A DNA stretch of 64,000 bases, taken from positions 62,001 through 126,000 of the forward strand of contig JAWWAY010000007.1 of NCBI GenBank assembly GCA_033721235.1, in the 5' to 3' direction. Below the pieces are notes generated by a model. That model searched no databases, was not told the origin of the DNA, and saw nothing but the letters and a program-made list of their open reading frames with translations. This document shows positions 17,454-25,572 of this stretch, one piece after another; the stretch's first letter is position 1, and the number at the start of each line of letters is the position of its first letter. Source of the stretch: UBA5078 sp033721235 (GTDB lineage: Bacteria > Pseudomonadota > Gammaproteobacteria > Pseudomonadales > Pseudohongiellaceae). The position numbers and the translations under genes were made by a program.

Positions 17454-18894
17454 TAAGCAAAATAATACAGTCCCAGCAACGATCGCCCATGTTGTACCTG
17501 AGATGCGTCGTATAGAGACGATTCACTTTATTGGTATCGGTGGTGCGGGCATGTGTGGCATTGCAGAAGTCTTGCTGAATCAAGGGTATCGAGTAACGGG
17601 TTCTGATATTCGAGACTCTGCTGTTACTGCGCGTTTGGTGAATTTGGGTGCTCAAGTCTTCATTGGGCACGCAGCGGCCAATGTCGAGAACGCTGATGTG
17701 GTTGTCTATTCCAGCGCTGTGCGCCAGGACAACCCTGAGATGGTGGCAAGTCGTGAGATAGGGCGACCAATTATTCCGCGTGCAGAGATGCTCGCCGAAC
17801 TAATGCGTTATCGGCACGCCATTGCGATCGCGGGAACTCATGGTAAGACAACGACGACGAGTTTGGTTGCATCGATTTTTGCTGAAGCTCAATTAGACCC
17901 CACCTTTGTTATCGGTGGTCTTCTAAATAGTGCGGGCGCAAATGCAAGGCTTGGAGAGAGCCGCTACTTAGTAGCGGAAGCGGATGAAAGCGATGCGTCA
18001 TTCTTGCACTTACAGCCTATGGTAGCAGCTGTCACTAATATTGATGCCGATCATATGAGTACATACGAAGGCGACTTCAATAAATTGAAGAAGTACTTTG
18101 TTGATTTTCTTCACAACTTGCCCTTCTACGGATTGGCAGTTTTGTGCATTGATGATCCGGTCGTAGTAGACATTCTAGAGTCAATCTCGCGTCCAAAGAT
18201 TACTTATGGCTTTTCAGAAGATGCAGATTATCGAATTCAAAACTTACAGCAGACTCGCCAGTACACGTCTTTCGAAATCGTACGTCCTGACGGCTTAGGC
18301 GTATTGGATGTGAGCTTGAACATACCTGGTCGTCACAATGCATTGAATGCGACGGCTGCGGTGGCTATCGCCAGCGATGAAGGCATTAGCGATGAGCATA
18401 TCCGTGCGGGACTTAGTAAGTTCGAAGGAGTTGGGCGGCGCTTCGATATTCAAGGTGATTTTCCAGTGGGCGATGGTACAGCGATGTTGCTCGATGACTA
18501 CGGGCATCACCCTACAGAGGTGGCGGCCACTATTGCAGCCATACGCGATGGTTGGCCAGAGTCTCGATTGGTCATGATCTATCAGCCACATCGTTATTCC
18601 AGAACAAAAGACCTCTATGAAGACTTCGTGAAAGTGCTGTCGGATGTAGATGTGCTGTTGATGCTAGAAGTCTATTCGGCGGGAGAGGATTCCATCCCTG
18701 GTGCGGATAGTCGAAGTTTGTGTGGAAGCATTAGAGCGAGGGGCAAAGTTGACCCCGTGTTTGTTCAGAATGACGAGAATATTCGTAAGGTGCTAAGTGG
18801 CGTTCTGCGCCCTGGCGATATTGTCGTGACGCAAGGCGCTGGAAGTGTGGGCTCTTTAGCGCGCGAGCTGACTGAAAATGGTTTGGTTGATTAA
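17446..18894 (+). CDS. murC: UDP-MurNAc:L-alanine ligase MurC
   Basis: First Mur ligase, attaching L-Ala to UDP-MurNAc. 482 residues. The start is a GTG at 17446 inside the end of murG. Motifs: HFIGIGGAGMCGIAEVL (UDP-binding), IAGTHGKTTTTSL with Lys134, EADESDASFLHL, NIDADHMSTYEGDF, DDYGHHPTEVAATI and QPHRYSRTKDL. Its TAA overlaps the ATG of ddl. Confidence 0.97.
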   Translation: MSSKQNNTVPATIAHVVPEMRRIETIHFIGIGGAGMCGIAEVLLNQGYRVTGSDIRDSAVTARLVNLGAQVFIGHAAANVENADVVVYSSAVRQDNPEMVASREIGRPIIPRAEMLAELMRYRHAIAIAGTHGKTTTTSLVASIFAEAQLDPTFVIGGLLNSAGANARLGESRYLVAEADESDASFLHLQPMVAAVTNIDADHMSTYEGDFNKLKKYFVDFLHNLPFYGLAVLCIDDPVVVDILESISRPKITYGFSEDADYRIQNLQQTRQYTSFEIVRPDGLGVLDVSLNIPGRHNALNATAAVAIASDEGISDEHIRAGLSKFEGVGRRFDIQGDFPVGDGTAMLLDDYGHHPTEVAATIAAIRDGWPESRLVMIYQPHRYSRTKDLYEDFVKVLSDVDVLLMLEVYSAGEDSIPGADSRSLCGSIRARGKVDPVFVQNDENIRKVLSGVLRPGDIVVTQGAGSVGSLARELTENGLVD

Positions 18895-19883
18895 TGTTAG
18901 TAGAGAAGGAACTAGTAATTGAACGCAACGATGGTGGTCAGAAACCAATGAGTAGTACACCGAATTATGCAGAGCGTTTTGGACGAGTAGCAGTCGTGAT
19001 GGGCGGAAAAGCTGCCGAGCGCGAGGTCTCGTTAAACAGCGGTAATGCCGTGTTGGAGGCTTTACTAAGCGCCGGCATTGATGCCATTGGTATTGACGCA
19101 GCAACAGACCTGCCAGCTCAGCTAATCGATAAGGGTGTGGATCGTGTTTTTAACGTGCTTCATGGTCGTGGCGGTGAGGATGGGCAGCTGCAAGGTTTAC
19201 TGGAGTTTATGGAGATTCCGTATACCGGAAGTGGGGTTTTGGCGTCGGCCTTATCGATGGATAAAGAGCGTACTAAGCGGCTTTGGCTTAGCGAGGGCTT
19301 GCCTACTCCGCAGTTTGAAATGCTCACTGAAGAATCAGATTTTTCGGCCATTGTTGAACGTATGGGAACCGTTGTGGTTAAGCCTGTGAGAGAGGGCTCC
19401 AGTATTGGGATGTCGATAGTCAGCGATTCTAATGCTTTGCGCAGCGCATATGAAAAAGCGACAGAGTATGACTCCCACGTGATGGCAGAACAGTATATTC
19501 GAGGCCCTGAGCTTTCTGTCCCTGTATTGAATGGAACTGTATTGCCTATTATCGAGTTAAAGACCAGTCACGAATTTTACGATTATGAGGCCAAGTATAT
19601 AGCGAACGATACCGAATACACCTGCCCAGCGCCTTTAGCTGATGCCCGTAGGCAAGAGCTAGAGCAAGTTTGTTTGGCGGCATTTAATTCGGCAGGTTGT
19701 TCGGGTTGGGGGCGTGTAGACGTCATGCAAGATAAAGACGGCAAGTTTTGGTTGTTAGAGCTGAATACGGTACCGGGTATGACTGATCATAGCTTAGTGC
19801 CTATGGCGGCGAAGCAAAAAGGATTGAGTTTTGTTGAGCTGTTGATAGAGGTGTTAGATGCAACCGTTGAGCAGAAAAACTAG
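18894..19883 (+). CDS. ddl: D-alanine:D-alanine ligase (DdlB type)
   Basis: ATP-grasp enzyme that makes the D-Ala-D-Ala dipeptide used by MurF. 329 residues from the ATG overlapping murC; a second ATG at 18948 would shorten it by 18 residues, and neither start has a clear ribosome-binding site. Signatures: VVMGGKAAEREVSLNSG, VFNVLHGRGGEDGQLQGLLE, PYTGSGVLASALSMDKERTK, KPVREGSSIGM, and the metal-binding LLELNTVPGMTDHSLVP near the C-terminus. The position between murC and ftsQ is typical for ddlB. Confidence 0.96.
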   Translation: MLVEKELVIERNDGGQKPMSSTPNYAERFGRVAVVMGGKAAEREVSLNSGNAVLEALLSAGIDAIGIDAATDLPAQLIDKGVDRVFNVLHGRGGEDGQLQGLLEFMEIPYTGSGVLASALSMDKERTKRLWLSEGLPTPQFEMLTEESDFSAIVERMGTVVVKPVREGSSIGMSIVSDSNALRSAYEKATEYDSHVMAEQYIRGPELSVPVLNGTVLPIIELKTSHEFYDYEAKYIANDTEYTCPAPLADARRQELEQVCLAAFNSAGCSGWGRVDVMQDKDGKFWLLELNTVPGMTDHSLVPMAAKQKGLSFVELLIEVLDATVEQKN

Positions 19884-19907
19884 TTTTTTGAGGCTTATGT
19901 AAAAAAC

Positions 19908-20735
19908 ATGAAAGTAGCTAGTCAGACAAGTTCGTTTTCAGCATACGGTGATGCTAGAGACATCCCGCGTGGAGCTGTGTCGACAAAAAAACCAGTGCAA
20001 CAGAACAAGCCTGAAAGAAAGAGCCGTGTCGGCTTGTTATTGATTTTGCTGCTCATGAGCGCTTCGGTTTTCTTCTTTCAAAAGCAAGAGCAGGTATTGG
20101 CCTATATAAGCAAGCCCGTCGATAAAGTGCTGATTGCTAATGCCCTGAATAAGGTCGATGAATTAAGACTTAGACGGCTGTTGGCGCAGCATATGAATGT
20201 GGGTTTCTTTGTTCTAGATGTGAAGAGTATTAAGAGCGCGCTTGAAGAAGATGCCTGGGTAGAGAGAGCAACAGTGAAGCGTGTTTGGCCAGATACGCTG
20301 TCGGTGTCGATTGTAGAAGAGGTGCCAATAGCGCGATGGGGTGAGGCGAGCTTGCTAAGCCAATATGGACAGATATTTACGCCTGATACTGTAGAGAGCG
20401 AATTCAGTTTGCCTTTATTGGAAGGGCCCGATGGGAGTCAACATCGCGTGATGGAGCACTACCAGGTGTTCAGTCAAATGATTTCCAATTCCGGCTTGCG
20501 AATCGCTTCGCTTAGTTTGACTGATAGGGGAAGTTGGGCAATGAGTTTGCAAAACGGTATCGAGATTACGATAGGTCGAGATGACGTATTGGAAAGAATG
20601 CAGCGTCTAGTGAATCTGTACGATCGCCACTTGGCGTCTAAGGTTGATGAGATAGCGACATTGGATTTACGTTATAACAATGGTGTTTCAGTGAAAAGAA
20701 AAGCCGAATTTCTAACTGGGATTGCCGCCAAATGA
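19908..20735 (+). CDS. ftsQ: Cell division protein FtsQ
   Basis: 275-residue bitopic division protein that bridges early and late divisome parts through FtsL-FtsB. A basic cytoplasmic region precedes one membrane helix (about residues 43-60, VGLLLILLLMSASVFFF). The periplasmic part begins with a POTRA domain (NKVDELRLRRLLAQHMN...FFVLDVKSIKSALEEDAWVERATVKRVWPDTLSVSIVEEVPIARWG) and ends in the beta domain with VDEIATLDLRYNNGVSVK. 24 bases after ddl and 82 bases before ftsA. Confidence 0.95.
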   Translation: MKVASQTSSFSAYGDARDIPRGAVSTKKPVQQNKPERKSRVGLLLILLLMSASVFFFQKQEQVLAYISKPVDKVLIANALNKVDELRLRRLLAQHMNVGFFVLDVKSIKSALEEDAWVERATVKRVWPDTLSVSIVEEVPIARWGEASLLSQYGQIFTPDTVESEFSLPLLEGPDGSQHRVMEHYQVFSQMISNSGLRIASLSLTDRGSWAMSLQNGIEITIGRDDVLERMQRLVNLYDRHLASKVDEIATLDLRYNNGVSVKRKAEFLTGIAAK

Positions 20736-20817
20736 CACATTTAGCATTACTGGAAAATATGAGAGAAATTAAAGTGATAACTGTCGAGTGTTTCACCTAT
20801 ATGGGAGTACACGGCCA

Positions 20818-22053
20818 ATGAGTGAATCAGCACGCGGGAATTTAATTGTCGGACTTGATATTGGCACCTCGAAAGTGGTGGCAATCGTCGGCGATGCAAA
20901 AGCTGATGGAAGTCTGGATATTGTTGGGATTGGAAGTTACCGCTCGAAAGGCTTGAAGAAAGGTACCGTCGTCAATATTGAGTCTACGGTTGAGTCTATT
21001 CAGCGCGCGATAGAAGAAGCGGAATTGATGGCAGGGTGCCAGATACACTCTGTTTATGCAGGTATTGCTGGCAGCCATATTCGTAGCATGAACTCTCATG
21101 GCATCGTGGCAATTAGAGATGGTGAAGTGACTCGTGCGGATATCGATAGGGTAATAGATGCCGCGCAAGCTGTGGCAATACCGGCGGATCAGAAAGTACT
21201 TCATATCCTTCCTCAGGAATACATTATCGATACTCAGGAAGGTGTGAAGGAGCCCTTGGGAATGTCAGGTGTGCGCTTAGAAGCAAAAGTGCATCTGGTG
21301 ACTTGCGCTATTAATGCTGCTCAGAACATCGAAAAGTGTATCAAGCGTTGCGGGTTGATGACCGATGAAATTATTTTAGAGCAATTGGCATCAAGCTACT
21401 CCGTTCTAACCGAAGACGAGAAAGAGCTGGGAGTCTGCCTGGTAGATATCGGCGGCGGTACTAGCGATATTGCCGTGTTTACAGAGGGAGCGATACGCCA
21501 TACCGGTGTTATCCCTATCGCAGGCGATCAGGTTACTAACGATATTGCTATGGCGCTGCGTACACCAACCGAAGATGCTGATGAAATAAAAATTAAATAT
21601 GCCTGTGCTCTCACTCAGCTCGCCAGCGCGGGTGAAACCATTAAAGTCCCAAGTGTCGGCGATAGGGCGCCAAGAGAGTTGTCTCGACAAGCATTGGCCG
21701 AAGTGATTGAGCCTCGGTACGACGAACTATTTACGCTCATTAAAGCCGAGTTGCAGCGAAGCGGGTATGACAATTTGTTAGCGGCTGGAATCGTACTAAC
21801 CGGCGGTACGAGCAAAATGGAAGGTGTGGTCGAATTGGCGGAAGAAATTTTCCATGCGCCTGTGCGCATCGGAGAGCCTACCGGAATTAAAGGTTTGACC
21901 GATATTGTGAAGAATCCCATCTACTCAACAGGTGTTGGCTTGCTTCTATATGGTTTAAAGCAACAACAAGATAAAGAGTTTCATACACCAGTGCGTGAGC
22001 CGCAAGTGAGTGTATTGCAGAGAGTAAGCGACTGGATAAAGAAGTCATTTTAA
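20818..22053 (+). CDS. ftsA: Cell division protein FtsA
   Basis: Actin-like ATPase that anchors FtsZ to the membrane and recruits downstream division proteins. The start at ATG 20818 is preferred (GGGAG 8 bases upstream, canonical start before VGLDIGTSKV); an upstream GTG at 20788 would add ten unrelated residues. 411 residues. Phosphate loop LDIGTSKV, SHS2 (1C) domain with YAGIAGSHI, second phosphate loop LVDIGGGTSDIAVF, and adenosine motif GIVLTGGTSKMEG. It ends in an amphipathic membrane-targeting helix (VLQRVSDWIKKSF). Confidence 0.97.
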   Translation: MSESARGNLIVGLDIGTSKVVAIVGDAKADGSLDIVGIGSYRSKGLKKGTVVNIESTVESIQRAIEEAELMAGCQIHSVYAGIAGSHIRSMNSHGIVAIRDGEVTRADIDRVIDAAQAVAIPADQKVLHILPQEYIIDTQEGVKEPLGMSGVRLEAKVHLVTCAINAAQNIEKCIKRCGLMTDEIILEQLASSYSVLTEDEKELGVCLVDIGGGTSDIAVFTEGAIRHTGVIPIAGDQVTNDIAMALRTPTEDADEIKIKYACALTQLASAGETIKVPSVGDRAPRELSRQALAEVIEPRYDELFTLIKAELQRSGYDNLLAAGIVLTGGTSKMEGVVELAEEIFHAPVRIGEPTGIKGLTDIVKNPIYSTGVGLLLYGLKQQQDKEFHTPVREPQVSVLQRVSDWIKKSF

Positions 22054-22114
22054 GTTTTTAACTGATAGTTTTTTAATTAGAAAAATATAGAAATAGTTTT
22101 TACTAGGAGGCCTT

Positions 22115-23281
22115 ATGTTTGAATTGATCGATAGTATCCCTCAGAACGCCGTAATCAAAGTGATCGGTGTTGGTGGCGGCGGTGGTAATGCAGTGCGTCA
22201 CATGATCGCAAACCAAATAGAAGGTGTGGATTTTGTTTGCGCTAATACAGATGCTCAAGCGCTGAATGACTTGGGTGCCAAGACTCTTCTTAAGATGGGG
22301 CACGGCGTAACTAAAGGCTTGGGAGCTGGTGCTAACCCAGATATCGGTCGCCAAGCGGCGCTAGAGGATCGCGATGAGATCGCCGAGATTCTGGCCGGTG
22401 CTGACATGGTGTTTATCACCGCTGGTATGGGTGGAGGCACTGGTACAGGCGCTGCACCAGTATTTGCAGAGGTGGCTAGAGAACTTGGTATCTTGACCGT
22501 GGCGGTTGTTACTAAGCCTTTCCCATTTGAAGGCAAGAAGCGTCTTAAGATTGCAGAAGAAGGCATTCTTGAGTTGTCAGAGCACGTGGATTCGCTTATT
22601 ACCATCCCTAATGAGAAGTTGCTTGAGGTATTAGGTAAAGCGGCTAGCTTATTGGATGCATTTAAAGCGGCCAATGATGTGTTGCTTGGCGCGGTGAAAG
22701 GTATTGCCGATCTCATTATGCGCCCAGGCATGATCAACGTCGATTTTGCAGACGTGCGCACGGTTATGTCCGAGATGGGCATGGCGATGATGGGCACCGG
22801 TTATGCGACAGGTGAAGATCGAGCTCGCGAGGCGGCTGAAGCTGCCATTCGTAGCCCTCTATTGGAAGACGTTAACTTAGAAGGCGCTCGCGGCATTTTG
22901 GTTAACATCACCGCTGGGGAGAATTTGTCTCTTGGTGAGTTCACAGAGGTGGGTGACACGGTCGAGGAGTTTGCCTCAGATGATGCCACTGTCGTTGTTG
23001 GCACCGTTATCGATCCGAGTATGGGTGACGAAATTCGTGTCACAGTAGTGGCGACTGGCCTTGGTGAGCGCCCAGCGGCTGCGGCTCCAAAACCCGTAGA
23101 GAGCACAGCGCCGAAGGCTGTTGTGACCGACTATCGTCAACTGGATAAGCCAGCCTCAATGCGCACACGTACGACGCCGGCCCAACAGGTCTCTCAATCA
23201 GGCTTGGCTAAGGCTGTAGGTGCAGAGAATGACATGGATTATCTCGATATTCCTGCATTTCTACGTCGTCAGGCCGATTAA
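22115..23281 (+). CDS. ftsZ: Cell division GTPase FtsZ
   Basis: Tubulin-like GTPase that forms the Z ring. 388 residues. The GTP-binding signature GGGTGTG is at 106-112; the T7 region reads NVDFADVRTVMSEMG. A variable linker (about 318-373) precedes the conserved tail DYLDIPAFLRRQAD that binds FtsA and ZipA. A strong AGGAGG site precedes the ATG, fitting the high expression of ftsZ. The 61-base gap after ftsA is very AT-rich and could hold a local promoter, but I see no clean -35/-10 pair. Confidence 0.98.
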   Translation: MFELIDSIPQNAVIKVIGVGGGGGNAVRHMIANQIEGVDFVCANTDAQALNDLGAKTLLKMGHGVTKGLGAGANPDIGRQAALEDRDEIAEILAGADMVFITAGMGGGTGTGAAPVFAEVARELGILTVAVVTKPFPFEGKKRLKIAEEGILELSEHVDSLITIPNEKLLEVLGKAASLLDAFKAANDVLLGAVKGIADLIMRPGMINVDFADVRTVMSEMGMAMMGTGYATGEDRAREAAEAAIRSPLLEDVNLEGARGILVNITAGENLSLGEFTEVGDTVEEFASDDATVVVGTVIDPSMGDEIRVTVVATGLGERPAAAAPKPVESTAPKAVVTDYRQLDKPASMRTRTTPAQQVSQSGLAKAVGAENDMDYLDIPAFLRRQAD

Positions 23282-23298
23282 TAAAGGGCCTTTCAGTT

Positions 23299-23320
23299 CT
23301 AGGGCCCACAGGGGCCCTAG
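23299..23320 (+). terminator. Strong hairpin after ftsZ (possible attenuator)
   Basis: Perfect 9-bp stem CTAGGGCCC / GGGCCCTAG with a 4-base loop (ACAG), 18 bases after the ftsZ stop. No T run follows, so it is not a standard intrinsic terminator. It may slow readthrough into lpxC or protect the ftsZ message from 3' decay. Confidence 0.5.
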
Positions 23321-23388
23321 AAAATACATGGGTATTTGAGCGCTCTTAGGGCGACCTTTGCGGTGAGCGATATTGGTGCACCCAGTTG

Positions 23389-23417
23389 TTGGGTTATCTA
23401 GAGTAATTTGATATTAT
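23389..23417 (+). promoter_or_regulatory. Candidate sigma-70 promoter for lpxC
   Basis: TTGGGT at 23389-23394 and TATTAT at 23412-23417, spaced 17 bases, about 60 bases before the lpxC start. With the ftsZ hairpin upstream it suggests that lpxC can be transcribed apart from the division cluster, as in other gammaproteobacteria. Confidence 0.5.
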
Positions 23418-23477
23418 CGCGCCAGCGCCAAATGCGGTATTCGCGCAGGCTGAACAAATAATCGGGAATGACCATCT

Positions 23478-24389
23478 ATGCTAAATCAAAGAACCTTGAA
23501 AAATGTGATCAGAGCCACTGGCGTTGGCCTTCACAATGGTGAGAAAGTCTACCTGACATTGAGTCCAGCACCTGTGAATACAGGTATCGTCTTTAGACGT
23601 ACAGATTTAGACCCAGTGGTGGAGATACCTGCGAAAGCCACCTATGTTGGGGATACGACATTATCGACTACCCTTATAAAGGGAGATGTTCGCATTTCGA
23701 CTATCGAGCACCTTATGTCGGCCATGTCTGGTTTAGGCATTGATAATGCCTATATCGACGTCAGCGCTCCGGAAGTACCCATTATGGACGGTAGTGCGGG
23801 GCCATTTGTTTTTCTTATCCAGTCGGCTGGCATTGAAGAGCAAACAGAGCTGAAGAAGTTCATTCGCATTAAGAAGCCTCTTCGCGTGGAAGACGGTGAT
23901 AAGTCCGTTAGTTTAGAGCCCTTTGATGGCTTCAAAGTGAGCTATACGCTGCTTTATGACCACCCTGTGTATCGTAAGTATACAAAGACGGCTAGCGTTG
24001 ATTTTTCAAGTACCTCATTCGTTAAAGAAGTGAGCCGTGCTCGTACATTCGGCTTTATGCATGAGTTTGAAGAGCTGCGCAATCGTAATCTGGCCTTGGG
24101 CGCCAGCATGGATAATGCGATTGCCGTGGGTGACTATAAGGTGCTTAACGAGGACGGTTTGCGCTACGAAGATGAGTTCGTCAAACACAAAATTCTCGAT
24201 GCGATTGGCGACCTATACATGATAGGCTTCAGTTTGATTGGCGAGTTTAAAGGATATAAATCTGGACACGCGCTGAATAATGAATTATTAAGAGCGCTGG
24301 AAAGAAATAAAGACGCCTGGGAAGTTGTTAGTTTTGATACAGATTCTAATGTACCAATTTCCTATATGAAGCCCGTTTTGGCTGCCTAA
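23478..24389 (+). CDS. lpxC: UDP-3-O-acyl-N-acetylglucosamine deacetylase LpxC
   Basis: Zinc enzyme for the committed step of lipid A synthesis. 303 residues in the usual two-domain beta-alpha-alpha-beta fold. Zinc ligands by family position: His78 (in TIEHLMSAMSG), His237 and Asp241 (in HKILDAIGD), almost the same numbering as E. coli (79, 238, 242). MLNQRTLKN is the typical N-terminus, with GGGA upstream of the ATG. LpxC level is normally set by FtsH proteolysis of its C-terminus; here that tail ends in MKPVLAA. Confidence 0.98.
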   Translation: MLNQRTLKNVIRATGVGLHNGEKVYLTLSPAPVNTGIVFRRTDLDPVVEIPAKATYVGDTTLSTTLIKGDVRISTIEHLMSAMSGLGIDNAYIDVSAPEVPIMDGSAGPFVFLIQSAGIEEQTELKKFIRIKKPLRVEDGDKSVSLEPFDGFKVSYTLLYDHPVYRKYTKTASVDFSSTSFVKEVSRARTFGFMHEFEELRNRNLALGASMDNAIAVGDYKVLNEDGLRYEDEFVKHKILDAIGDLYMIGFSLIGEFKGYKSGHALNNELLRALERNKDAWEVVSFDTDSNVPISYMKPVLAA

Positions 24390-24494
24390 GCATCTGATTT
24401 GGCTTGCCTTTTTGGGCGGGCCTTTGCTGGTTTATTCTGCTGGCGCTAGGTCTCAGGTGTTCTGATAAACGAATAACGAGCACACGCGAGAACC

Positions 24495-25427
24495 ATGAAA
24501 GTCATACTCGTTGACCAGCGTCACGGTCACACACGTACTATCGTCCTCAAAGGCTGGCTAAAAGGCCTCCTATCTATTTGTGCCCTCGGAGCGCCAGTGG
24601 CGTTCGGCTATTTGGGGTACGAGTTTGCTATTTCCGAAGACAATCAACAGGCTTATGCGCTGGAAAGTGCCCAGGAGTTTGGCGAAGAGATAGAGTCTCA
24701 GGCCGATGCCTTGTCTCGCTTGCAGCTAGAGTCCGAACAACAGATGGAGGCTCTCACCAAGCGCTTGGCCATGATGCAGGCTAGGCTATTGCGTTTAGAA
24801 GCGCTGGGCGACAGAGTCACCGATATGGCTGAGCTTGACGCTGGAGAGTTTGATTTTAGCTCTCCTCCTGCCGTTGGTGGGCCGATTAGCGCCCATGAGT
24901 TAGCGTATTCACCCCCCCATTTCTTGGACGCTATCGCCGAGCTCGAAGCTCAAATAGCAGACAGAGCCCAGCAGCTAGAGACTCTCGAAGCCGTAATGGC
25001 TAGCAAACAGTTCGAAAACGAAGCTTTTATTGCTGGCAGACCAGTCAAAAGCGGGTGGATATCGTCCCCGTTCGGTCGTAGAACAGACCCTTTTAGCGGA
25101 CGACTCGCATGGCATGCGGGTGTCGACTTTGCCACCGGCGAAGCGGGGGCAGACGTCATTGCTGTAGCAGCTGGCGTAGTAACCAAGGCTGGAGAGCGAG
25201 GCGGCTACGGCCTATCCCTAGATATTAACCACGGCAATGGCTATGTGACTCGTTACGGGCACGCACAAGAGCTGAAGGTCGAGGTTGGCGATATTATTAA
25301 GAAAGGCCAAGTAGTTGCGCTAGTGGGCAGCACTGGTCGCTCAACCGGCCCTCATGTTCATTTTGAAGTGTATAAAAACGGTCGTGTTGTTGACCCAGCC
25401 TCCTATATTCATCGCACGGAACGCTGA
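24495..25427 (+). CDS. M23 (LytM) family metallopeptidase, membrane-anchored
   Basis: 310 residues: one N-terminal membrane helix (about 25-46), a periplasmic coiled coil (about 55-100, with a second helix near 150-178), then a C-terminal LytM peptidase domain. The zinc-site residues are all present: His207 and Asp211 in HAGVD, and His287/His289 in HVHFEV, so it looks like an active peptidoglycan endopeptidase rather than a degenerate EnvC/NlpD-type activator. Placed between lpxC and secA, where many gammaproteobacteria carry an M23 protein and enterics carry secM. Substrate bond not determinable here. Confidence 0.92.
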   Translation: MKVILVDQRHGHTRTIVLKGWLKGLLSICALGAPVAFGYLGYEFAISEDNQQAYALESAQEFGEEIESQADALSRLQLESEQQMEALTKRLAMMQARLLRLEALGDRVTDMAELDAGEFDFSSPPAVGGPISAHELAYSPPHFLDAIAELEAQIADRAQQLETLEAVMASKQFENEAFIAGRPVKSGWISSPFGRRTDPFSGRLAWHAGVDFATGEAGADVIAVAAGVVTKAGERGGYGLSLDINHGNGYVTRYGHAQELKVEVGDIIKKGQVVALVGSTGRSTGPHVHFEVYKNGRVVDPASYIHRTER

Positions 25428-25572
25428 TTCCCCCCCTCCTATGTTTGTCCCCTGATAGAGAGTAGCTAGAGGCCTTGTCGGCCATGCTTTCGCTATCGGT
25501 TGTCAGGTGATTTTTCACATGACCCTAAAACCCTTTTGATTGAGCAAAATTACGTAATTCAAGGTTAAAAGC

